Shown: positions 7,432 to 12,455 of the stretch, piece after piece
Layout of the letters: every line of letters starts with the position of its first letter
Numbering within the stretch: position 1 is the stretch's first letter
Source of the DNA: JBOGWP01 sp050693875
Lineage (GTDB): Bacteria; Actinomycetota; CADDZG01; JAHWKV01; JBOGWP01
Direction: 5' to 3'
DNA: 12,455 nucleotides
Assembly (NCBI GenBank): GCA_050693875.1
Contig: JBOGWP010000060.1
Location: 1-12,455, forward strand
Program-made: the position numbers and the translations under genes
The notes under the pieces: model-generated
Seen by the model: only the letters and a program-made list of their open reading frames with translations
Told to the model about the DNA's origin: nothing
The model's database searches: none

Positions 7432-8202
7432 ATGCTGAAACTTCTGGGCCGGACCTGGCGCTATCTGGTCGCGGCGCTGACGGGAAAGCTCGACGAGCTG
7501 GCCGATCCCAAGGTGCAGATCGAGCAGGCGATCGGGGAGGCAAAGCGCCAGCACGAGCTGCTCTCTCAGCAGGCCGCTGCGGTCATCGGCAATCAGCGCC
7601 AGCTCGAGCTGCGCCTCGAGCGGAGTTTCGAGGAGGTCGAGAAGCTGCAGGGCTCCGCGCGCCAGGCCCTGGTGCTGGCCGACCGGGCTGGGCGAGAGGG
7701 CGACGCGACCAAAGCGGGCTCGTACGAGGAGGCGGCGCAGGCCTTCGCCGTGAAGCTCGTCTCCGCCGAATCTTCGATGAAGGAGCTCAAGGGGCTCCAC
7801 GATCAGGCGGTGCGCTCCGCCGAGGCGTCGAAGCGAGCGGTCGAACAGAACGCCTTCGCCCTCCAGAAGAGGCTGGCCGAGCGGGCGAAGCTGCTCTCGC
7901 AACTGGAGCACGCCAAGATGCAGGAGCGGATGAACGAGGCGCTGAAGTCGGTCAGCGAGCTCGCCACCCCGGGCGACGCCCCGACGCTTGCAGAGGTCCG
8001 CGACAAGATCGAGGCGAGGTACGCACGGGCGGTCGGTCAGGGTGAGCTTGCCTCGGGCGGCGTCGAGTCCCAGATGCTCGAGGTCGAGAAGGCCGCGCTC
8101 GACGCGCAGGCGGAGGACCGGCTTGCCACCCTTCGCGCAACGCTCGGACTCGAGACGGGGGCGCCGGCCGTGGAGCCCCTCCAGCCCGGGCCGGAGTCGT
8201 AG
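7432..8202 (+). CDS. pspA: PspA/IM30 (Vipp1) family membrane-stress protein
   Basis: PspA-family proteins are cytoplasmic coiled-coil proteins, related to ESCRT-III, that assemble on the inner face of stressed membranes and maintain them. The 256-residue product fits the family: an N-terminal amphipathic helix (LKLLGRTWRYLVAALTGKL, within residues 2-20), then DPKVQIEQAI near 26-35, then a nearly continuous helical coiled coil to about residue 190. It ends in a shorter helical tail and a Pro/Glu-rich C-terminus. Start ATG 7432 lies 2 bases after the previous stop, with a purine-rich GAGAGAGAGGGG site 7-15 bases upstream inside the preceding gene. The gene ends 7 bases before the converging thioredoxin gene stops. 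No PspBC homologue is present; the upstream two proteins may take that role. Confidence 0.88.
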   Translation: MLKLLGRTWRYLVAALTGKLDELADPKVQIEQAIGEAKRQHELLSQQAAAVIGNQRQLELRLERSFEEVEKLQGSARQALVLADRAGREGDATKAGSYEEAAQAFAVKLVSAESSMKELKGLHDQAVRSAEASKRAVEQNAFALQKRLAERAKLLSQLEHAKMQERMNEALKSVSELATPGDAPTLAEVRDKIEARYARAVGQGELASGGVESQMLEVEKAALDAQAEDRLATLRATLGLETGAPAVEPLQPGPES

Positions 8203-8209
8203 GGCTCGG

Positions 8210-8674
8210 TCATATCTCCGGCGCGCGCTCGGGGTTCAGGGAAGCCCTGCTGTTGCCCTTCCCGTTCCCGCTGCTCGCGGCGGTGAGGGCGGCCTCCAAC
8301 TCGGTTTCCGGAGGCGTGCCGAGCCACGACGCCTTGACCGCACCCTTCAGGTCGACGACGAGGATCGTGGGGACGCGCCGGATGCCGTACTTCCCGGCAA
8401 GGTCGGGCCGCACCTTGGCATCGATGAGCTGGAACGAGGCGTCGTGGACAAGCGCGGCCGCCTTGAGCAACGGCATGGCCGCCTTGCATTCATAGCAGTA
8501 GGGGCTGGTGAACTCGACCAGGACGGGGCTGCGATCCTCGGCCGAGACGTCGGAGAGGTCGAAGCGGGCCGGCGCGTCCGCTCGGTCGAACCACCGGCGC
8601 AGCAGCCAAATGCCGATCCAGGTCGCGACCGCGAGCCCGGCGAGGATTCCGAGGCGAACGACGATCGGGCTCAT
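8210..8674 (-). CDS. membrane-anchored thioredoxin-like protein
   Basis: The 154-residue protein has one N-terminal membrane helix (about residues 4-25) and then a thioredoxin fold. The redox motif is C60-Y-E-C63 in the stretch VEFTSPYCYECKAAMP, where ordinary thioredoxin has WCGPC. The cis-proline is P102 (RRVPTILVVD). The likely role is thiol-disulfide exchange at the membrane. The start is ATG 8674, which overlaps the stop of the DUF4395 gene (ATGA), so the two are translationally coupled. The C-terminal 20 residues are Ser/Asn/Gly-rich and probably disordered. The missing Trp/Gly-Pro motif means redox potential and partners may differ from cytosolic thioredoxin. The anchor orientation is not certain, so the domain could face either side. 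Confidence 0.85.
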   Translation of the reverse strand: MSPIVVRLGILAGLAVATWIGIWLLRRWFDRADAPARFDLSDVSAEDRSPVLVEFTSPYCYECKAAMPLLKAAALVHDASFQLIDAKVRPDLAGKYGIRRVPTILVVDLKGAVKASWLGTPPETELEAALTAASSGNGKGNSRASLNPERAPEI

Positions 8675-9123
8675 GCGGCGAGCCCACCCTTCGGGCGCCG
8701 GAACAGCAGGTACATCTGGCACCCGATGCAGATCCCGGCGAGCCAGTTGAGCGCGGCGAGCGCCGAGACCATCAGTGCCAGCACCCACCCGACGATGTCG
8801 GCGCCGAGGGCGAAGGCGCCGCCGGCGACGAGCAGGACGATCGCCCCCAGGGCCTCCGCGAAGCGGTGCGGGGCGACCGCCTCGGGTGCGCCCGGCTCGA
8901 TCTTGAATGCCGGCTTGATCAGCCCCACGTAGAGCCGCCCGAACAGGCTCGCACGCGGCCCCCCGAGCACGCTGACGGCCATCACGAGGCCGGTGACGGC
9001 CACGAGGACCTTTCCGGCCGGCGACGCCACGGAGTCCACGAGGAAGGCGGCAGCGGGGAGCAGGCAATGGAAGGCAGCCTTTGCCCGTGGCACCTTCGAT
9101 TCGACCTGGGTTGGCCTCGCCAC
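8671..9123 (-). CDS. DUF4395 family membrane protein with CxxC
   Basis: A 150-residue integral membrane protein that resembles the DUF4395 family (PF14340), which is often found next to thioredoxins in actinobacteria. Hydrophobic helices lie near residues 36-54, 88-106 and 110-140. The last carries the family's signature C-terminal block LAGICIGCQMY with C132-I-G-C135. The EAVAPHRFAEALG stretch before the second helix is also typical. The start is GTG 9123, with AGGGAGGGAA (complement of 9127-9136) 3-4 bases upstream, and a good promoter lies further up at 9202-9230. Its stop overlaps the thioredoxin start. The CxxC at the membrane edge plus a coupled thioredoxin suggests a redox relay, but the function of the family is not established. 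Confidence 0.82.
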   Translation of the reverse strand: MARPTQVESKVPRAKAAFHCLLPAAAFLVDSVASPAGKVLVAVTGLVMAVSVLGGPRASLFGRLYVGLIKPAFKIEPGAPEAVAPHRFAEALGAIVLLVAGGAFALGADIVGWVLALMVSALAALNWLAGICIGCQMYLLFRRPKGGLAA

Positions 9124-9290
9124 GTGTTCCCTCCCTGCGCCCGGGGGGCAGTCGCCGGAGCACGTCCGGCACGTATCCCACCCGCCCGGAGAAGGAACCT
9201 AATAGTACGTGCGAAATAGTTTTAAATCAAGGTGAGTCCTCGCGCGGTGGTATTCTCTGGCGCCGGCCTCTCCCTCGTTCGGGGTTCGAC
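9124..9290. other. divergent regulatory region between DUF4395 and response-regulator genes
   Basis: These 167 bases separate divergently transcribed genes and hold the minus-strand promoter described at 9202-9230. On the plus strand a TATTCT hexamer at 9251-9256 could be a -10 box for the response regulator, giving a start near 9263, but no matching -35 is seen. No clear operator palindrome was found. Confidence 0.5.
9202..9230 (-). promoter_or_regulatory. sigma70-type promoter for the DUF4395-thioredoxin operon
   Basis: Read on the minus strand, TTGATT (complement of 9225-9230) and TACTAT (complement of 9202-9207) are separated by exactly 17 bases, close to the TTGACA/TATAAT consensus. Transcription would start near 9195, leaving a leader of about 70 bases before GTG 9123. 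The element lies in the most AT-rich patch of the window (about 9198-9232), standing out from the GC-rich background. Confidence 0.65.
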
Positions 9291-9737
9291 GTGGCCAAGA
9301 TCCTCATCGCAGAGCCAGACGGAAAAACACGTAGGCTGATCGGCGCAACGCTCGCCGACCTCGGCCACGAGCTTGCCGAGGCGAACACGGCGCGCGCCGC
9401 CCTCGAGGTCGTGCGCGAGAAGCGGCCCGATCTCATCGTCCTCGACGTGGCCACGCCGGGTATGGGTGGCTGGGACTTCATCCGTGAGCTCCGCAGGGTC
9501 GGCGGCCCAGCGGCCAGGATCCTCATGTTGACCGCACGCTCGAGCGAGTCGGACTTCTTGCATGGTTGGCGGCTCGGCGTCGACGAGTTCATGACGAAGC
9601 CCTTCGATCCGGAGGAGCTTGCGATCGCGGTCAACGAGACGCTGATGATGACGCCGGAGCAGATCCGCGAGAAGCGGCGCCGCGAGCTCGAGAAGGCCCA
9701 GCTCCTCTCTCGCATCGAGGCTGCCTTCGACGAGTAG
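9291..9737 (+). CDS. single-domain (receiver-only) response regulator
   Basis: A 148-residue CheY-like receiver without a DNA-binding or enzymatic output domain. D52 in LIVLDVATPGMGG is the expected phosphorylation site, T81 (LTAR) the switch threonine, and K103 (MTKPFDP) the conserved lysine. Of the usual acidic metal-binding pair near the N-terminus only E8 is in place; the next residue is P9, with D10 after it (ILIAEPDGKTR). Residues 119-148 form a charged helical tail (REKRRRELEKAQ) that may mediate protein-protein contact. The start is GTG 9291, chosen because the receiver fold begins there; only a weak GGGG lies 6 bases upstream. No histidine kinase is adjacent, so the partner is unknown. 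It may be a phosphorelay intermediate or act through protein binding. Confidence 0.87.
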   Translation: MAKILIAEPDGKTRRLIGATLADLGHELAEANTARAALEVVREKRPDLIVLDVATPGMGGWDFIRELRRVGGPAARILMLTARSSESDFLHGWRLGVDEFMTKPFDPEELAIAVNETLMMTPEQIREKRRRELEKAQLLSRIEAAFDE

Positions 9738-9943
9738 CGGGGATGCTCGTCGCGCACCGATCCGGCGCGAGGACGGAAGCGTCGCCCGTGCCTCACCTCG
9801 ACCGTGGGAGGACGCGCGTCGTCGCGGCTTGATCGCAAGGGATCAGGGACATCTTTCGTGAGAAGTTCTGTTCATTCGCGCGCGCTTCCCCTACACTTCG
9901 GCGTCGGGGAGGAACGACTCCACGAAGGAAGGGGGTGGCGCCG
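9738..9943. other. intergenic region between response regulator and basic peptide gene
   Basis: These 206 bases hold the possible promoter at 9869-9897 and the ribosome site of the small basic peptide gene. A short imperfect hairpin (TGATC 9830-9834 with GATCA 9841-9845) could follow the response regulator but has no T-run, so no terminator is claimed. Nothing else was identified. Confidence 0.4.
9869..9897 (+). promoter_or_regulatory. possible promoter for the basic small peptide gene
   Basis: TACACT (9892-9897) resembles a -10 box, with TGTTCA (9869-9874) 17 bases upstream as a poor -35. Transcription would begin near 9904, about 40 bases before the ATG at 9944. The -10 match is fair and the -35 weak. 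Confidence 0.35.
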
Positions 9944-10048
9944 ATGCCGGCGACGAGGAAGGCCCCGGCAAGGAAGGCCCCGGCAAAGTCAAAGTCCACG
10001 GCGAAGAAGCCCGCCGCCAAGAAGCCCGCCGCCAAGAAGAAGAAGTAG
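9944..10048 (+). CDS. 34-residue Lys/Ala/Pro-rich histone-H1-like peptide
   Basis: This small gene encodes 34 residues, of which 14 are Lys or Arg, 10 Ala and 5 Pro, with no acidic or large hydrophobic residue beyond the initiator Met. It consists of two RKAPA repeats (residues 5-14), a KSKSTA linker, two KKPAA repeats (21-30) and a final run of four lysines. The DNA repeats are exact 15-bp tandem copies (9956-9985 and 10004-10033). A strong ribosome site, AAGGAAGGGGG (9925-9935), lies 8 bases before the ATG, and a TAG closes the frame. The composition matches the lysine-rich tails of actinobacterial HU-like and histone-H1-like proteins, so nucleic-acid binding is the natural guess. It could also be a remnant of such a tail, but the ribosome site, start and stop argue for a real short gene. 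It lies between the response regulator and groEL. Confidence 0.6.
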   Translation: MPATRKAPARKAPAKSKSTAKKPAAKKPAAKKKK

Positions 10049-10185
10049 CGTCCCGCCGATCTCGACGGCGAGCCCCTTCGAGGCCCCCCTTCGTCTCCGG
10101 CGAGCCTCCCACCCCGCCCGCCGGTGGCGCGGCCGACACCTTGCGCCACACTGCGTCGGATCCTTGCCCCGAGCGCAGCGCGAAC

Positions 10186-10207
10186 CCGGGCCCAGGCCCC
10201 GGCCCGG
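10186..10207 (+). terminator. GC-rich hairpin upstream of the groEL promoter
   Basis: CCGGGCC (10186-10192) pairs perfectly with GGCCCGG (10201-10207) around an 8-base loop. It lies after the basic peptide gene and before the groEL promoter, which suits a terminator, but no T-run follows. The rest of 10049-10232 shows no gene or recognisable site. Confidence 0.3.
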
Positions 10208-10232
10208 AGAGCGCCCAGGAAACCCCCGGCAG

Positions 10233-10261
10233 TTGCAAACCCCCCGTTAGCACTCTAGATT
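10233..10261 (+). promoter_or_regulatory. groEL promoter (sigma70-type)
   Basis: TTGCAA (10233-10238) and TAGATT (10256-10261) are separated by 17 bases. Transcription would start near 10268. The -10 box falls inside the CIRCE operator, so a bound repressor would block the polymerase directly. The 62-base leader also contains a GCCCGG/CCGGGC hairpin (10276-10294) before the ribosome site. Confidence 0.65.
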
Positions 10262-10273
10262 AGAGAGTGCTAA
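10247..10273. promoter_or_regulatory. CIRCE operator (HrcA binding site)
   Basis: The sequence TTAGCACTC (10247-10255), a 9-base spacer, and GAGTGCTAA (10265-10273) is an exact match to the CIRCE consensus bound by the heat-shock repressor HrcA. It overlaps the -10 box of the groEL promoter. This predicts that groEL is repressed by HrcA at normal temperature and released on heat or misfolding stress. No hrcA gene is in the window. Confidence 0.97.
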
Positions 10274-10329
10274 TCGCCCGGGGGCAGTCCGGGCTGGCAT
10301 CGAGAAGCCAATCCTGTCGGGAGGTGGGT

Positions 10330-11970
10330 ATGCCTGTAAAGATGATCGCCTTCAACGAGGAGGCGCGCCGTGCGATGGAGCGCGGCATGGACCAGCTCGC
10401 CAACGCGGTCCGCATCACGCTCGGCCCCAGGGGCCGCAACGTCGTGCTCGAGAAGAAGTGGGGAGCCCCCACGATCACGAACGACGGCGTGTCGATCGCG
10501 AAGGAGATCGAGCTCGAGGACCCCTTCGAGAAGATCGGTGCCGAGCTGGTCAAGGAGGTAGCGAAGAAGACCGACGACGTGGCCGGCGACGGCACCACGA
10601 CGGCGACGGTCCTGGCTCAGGCGATCACGCGGGAGGGCCTCCGCGTCGTCGCCGCCGGTGCAAACCCGATCGGCCTCAAGCGAGGGGTCGAGAAGGCCGT
10701 CGAGGCCGTCGTCGAGTTCATCGGCAACCAGGCCAAGGAGATCGAGGCCAAGGAGGAGATCGCCCACGTCGCCGCCATCTCCGCCAACAACGACCCCGAG
10801 ATCGGCGAGATCATCGCCGAGGCGTTCGACAAGGTGGGCAAGGACGGCGTGATCACCGTCGAGGAGTCGCAGACCTTCGGGCTTGAGCTCGAGCTCGTCG
10901 AGGGAATGCGCTTCGACAAGGGATACATCTCGCCGTACTTCATCACCGACCCGGAGCGCATGGAGGTCGTCCTCGACGATCCCTACATCCTCGTGGCAAA
11001 CCAGAAGATCTCGGCGGTGAAGGACCTGCTCCCCGTGCTCGAGCGCGTGATGCAGGCCGGCAAGCCGCTCCTCACCATCTGTGAGGACGTCGAGGGAGAG
11101 GCCCTCGCCACCCTCGTCGTCAACAAGATCCGCGGGACCTTTCGCAGCGTTGCGGTGAAGGCCCCCGGCTTCGGCGATCGCCGCAAGGCGATGCTGCAGG
11201 ACATCGCCACCCTCACCGGTGGCCAGGTCATCTCCGAGGAGGTCGGCCTCAAGCTCGAGAACACCACGCTCGACCTGCTCGGCACCGCCCGCAAGGTGGT
11301 CGTCACGAAGGACGACACCACCGTCGTCGAGGGCGGGGGGACCGAGGAGGACATCAAGGGACGGGTGCACCAGATCCGAAGCGAGCTCGACAAGACCGAG
11401 TCCGACTACGACCGGGAGAAGCTGCAGGAGCGGCTCGCCAAGCTCGCCGGCGGCGTCGCCGTGATCCAGGTCGGCGCCGCAACCGAGGTCGAGCTGAAGG
11501 AGAAGAAGCACCGGATCGAGGACGCCGTCCAGGCCACGAAGGCCGCGGTCGAGGAGGGCATCGTCCCCGGTGGGGGCGTCACGCTGCTGATGTCGCAGCA
11601 GGCCCTCGACAAAGTGGAGCAGGACACCGAAGGCGACGAGCGCACCGGCGCCGTAATCGTGCGCAAGGCTCTCGAGGCGCCGCTGAAGCAGATCGCCCAC
11701 AACGCTGGTCTCGAGGGTGGCGTCATCGTCGACCGGGTGCGCAATCTCGAGTTCGGCAAGGGCCTCAACGCCGCGACCGGCGAGTACGAGGACCTGATGA
11801 AGGCCGGGGTCATCGATCCCGCCAAGGTGACCCGTTCGGCGCTGCAGAACGCCGCGTCGATCGCCGGCCTGTTCCTCACCACCGAAGCGGTGGTGGCCGA
11901 GAAGCCGAGGGACGAGAAGGCTGGAGGCGCCGGCGGCCAGCACATGCCGACCGGCGATATGGACTTCTAG
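10330..11970 (+). CDS. groEL: chaperonin GroEL (Hsp60)
   Basis: GroEL forms a double-ring ATP-driven folding chamber in the cytosol with GroES as lid. The 546-residue protein is full length. The ATP site is intact: D87 in GDGTTTAT (86-93) and the catalytic D398 in KHRIEDA, both at the E. coli numbering. Other landmarks are TLGPRGRNV near 30-38, ITNDGVSIAKEIE near 49-61, PGFGDRRKAML in the apical domain, and VPGGGV before the C-terminal equatorial part. The start is ATG 10330, with GGGAGGTG (10319-10326) just upstream; a GTG at 10267 lies within the CIRCE element and is rejected. The tail ends GGQHMPTGDMDF instead of the Gly-Gly-Met repeats of E. coli, and the final DMDF resembles actinobacterial GroEL2. 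No groES precedes it, so this is a lone groEL under CIRCE. The stop codon coincides with the start of a repeat element. Confidence 0.98.
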   Translation: MPVKMIAFNEEARRAMERGMDQLANAVRITLGPRGRNVVLEKKWGAPTITNDGVSIAKEIELEDPFEKIGAELVKEVAKKTDDVAGDGTTTATVLAQAITREGLRVVAAGANPIGLKRGVEKAVEAVVEFIGNQAKEIEAKEEIAHVAAISANNDPEIGEIIAEAFDKVGKDGVITVEESQTFGLELELVEGMRFDKGYISPYFITDPERMEVVLDDPYILVANQKISAVKDLLPVLERVMQAGKPLLTICEDVEGEALATLVVNKIRGTFRSVAVKAPGFGDRRKAMLQDIATLTGGQVISEEVGLKLENTTLDLLGTARKVVVTKDDTTVVEGGGTEEDIKGRVHQIRSELDKTESDYDREKLQERLAKLAGGVAVIQVGAATEVELKEKKHRIEDAVQATKAAVEEGIVPGGGVTLLMSQQALDKVEQDTEGDERTGAVIVRKALEAPLKQIAHNAGLEGGVIVDRVRNLEFGKGLNAATGEYEDLMKAGVIDPAKVTRSALQNAASIAGLFLTTEAVVAEKPRDEKAGGAGGQHMPTGDMDF

Positions 11971-12209
11971 CGGGTCGCTTCGCCTCCCCGGTACAGGCTG
12001 GAAAGGCCAGAAAGGCAAGGGGCGGCCTCCGGCCGCGGTCCTCAATGTCGGCCCGCCTCGCCTCCCTCGGCGAGCCGAGCCTTCGCCGGCAGTTCTCTAT
12101 GCCGGCAGGCCCTCGCTTCGCTCTGCCTGCCGGGCCTCGCTCGGCGAGCCGACCCTTCGCCGGCGTCGTTCAATGCCGGCAGGCCTTCGCTTTGCTCGGC
12201 GCCTGCCGG
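11967..12209. repeat. palindrome-rich intergenic repeat, first copy
   Basis: Starting at the CTAG that includes the groEL stop, this non-coding stretch contains, in order: a CGGTACAGGCTGGAAA block; a GCGGCC/GGCCGC hairpin (12022-12036); the palindrome CTCGGC-GA-GCCGAG (12066-12079); and an inverted repeat CCGGCAGGC (12102-12110) with GCCTGCCGG (12125-12133). A partial third copy of the last two parts follows, with CTCGGCGAGCCGA at 12140-12152 and an inverted repeat 12176-12184/12201-12209. There is no coding signal. It resembles dispersed extragenic palindromic repeats. It may also provide a transcription stop for groEL, though no T-run is present. Confidence 0.75.
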
Positions 12210-12292
12210 GCCCCGCTTGAGGTGCGCCCGGTCGGTCTCGTCCCAAAACTTGACTCATTCGCGCCAACTTCGGCACCTCGAGCTGGGCTAGC
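12210..12292. other. spacer between the two repeat copies
   Basis: About 83 bases separate the repeat copies. They are less palindromic and slightly less GC-rich around CCCAAAACTTGACTCATTC. A TTGACT at 12250-12255 could pass for a -35, but no -10 box lies at the right distance. No gene or other site is seen. Confidence 0.4.
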
Positions 12293-12455
12293 CTAGTGGG
12301 TCACTTCGCTCCCCGGCACAGGCTGGAAAGAAAGGCATGGGGCCGGCTTCGCCGGCGGTCCTCTATGCCGGCCCGCCTCGCCCCGCTCGGCGAGCCGAGC
12401 CTCCGGCGGCGTTGTTCTATGCCGGCAGGCCCTCGCTTCGCTCGATGCCTGCCGG
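12293..12455. repeat. palindrome-rich intergenic repeat, second copy (cut by window end)
   Basis: This repeats the order of the first copy, about 326 bases further on: CTAG, a CGGCACAGGCTGGAAA block, a GCCGGC/GCCGGC hairpin (12342-12356), CTCGGCGAGCCGAG (12386-12399), and the inverted repeat CCGGCAGGC (12422-12430) with GCCTGCCGG (12447-12455), which ends on the last base of the window. Compared with the first copy, the partial third subunit is not yet reached, so the element probably continues beyond the window. Confidence 0.72.

Noticed and set aside
9830..9845. terminator after the response regulator (TGATC/GATCA)
   Set aside because: Only a 5-bp stem with mixed pairs and no T-run; it could easily arise by chance.
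10270..12045. 591-codon open frame antisense to groEL
   Set aside because: Stop-free antisense frames are expected in GC-rich coding DNA. groEL is certain on the plus strand, and the antisense product has no recognisable domain and a skewed Asp/Gly/Leu/His composition.
12045..12296. 83-codon plus-strand frame in the repeat region
   Set aside because: It translates palindromic repeat DNA; the second repeat copy does not keep the frame, and there is no ribosome site.
11967..12455. CRISPR array or tRNA genes in the repeat region
   Set aside because: Repeat length, spacing and palindromes do not fit a CRISPR, and no cloverleaf with a GGTTCGA-type T-loop was found.

Overview
The window is high-GC bacterial DNA, about two thirds G+C by eye, with tightly packed genes, frequent GTG starts and 4-bp stop/start overlaps. 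Several features point to an actinobacterium (phylum Actinomycetota), probably not a well-studied genus: a CysO-type sulfur carrier ending in the AVAGG motif, a GroEL ending in DMDF, a DUF4395/thioredoxin pair, and a lysine/alanine/proline-rich basic peptide. The phylum is an inference; there is no rRNA or other phylogenetic marker here beyond GroEL.

Layout from left to right. (1) 123-1637, minus: a GT20 trehalose-6-phosphate synthase. (2) Divergent from it, 1727-3013, plus: an AI-2E family membrane transporter, then threonine synthase (3039-4304), whose stop overlaps the start of a 92-residue CysO/MoaD-like sulfur carrier (4301-4579). (3) 4695-8202, plus: an apparent three-gene operon of a membrane-anchored solute-binding/von Willebrand A protein, an unrecognised membrane plus coiled-coil protein, and a PspA/IM30 protein. 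(4) 8210-9123, minus, converging on pspA: a DUF4395 membrane protein overlapping a membrane-anchored thioredoxin, served by a clear sigma70-type promoter at 9202-9230. (5) 9291-9737, plus: a stand-alone receiver-domain response regulator. (6) 9944-10048, plus: a 34-residue, highly basic peptide resembling a histone-H1 tail. (7) 10330-11970, plus: groEL behind a perfect CIRCE operator that overlaps its promoter. (8) 11967-12455: about 485 bp of non-coding, palindrome-rich repeat. It holds two copies of a complex unit about 326 bp apart, the second cut off by the window end.

Functionally the window mixes housekeeping and envelope/stress functions: trehalose-phosphate synthesis, phage-shock-type membrane maintenance, thiol redox at the membrane, and heat-shock chaperonin under HrcA/CIRCE control. 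The parts I consider least described are the SBP-VWA/coiled-coil/PspA operon, the sulfur carrier with an encoded C-terminal Gly-Cys after its Gly-Gly and translationally coupled to threonine synthase, the tiny basic peptide, and the post-groEL repeat, whose first hairpin keeps its pairing through two compensatory base-pair changes. No tRNA, rRNA, CRISPR array, transposase or integrase was seen.
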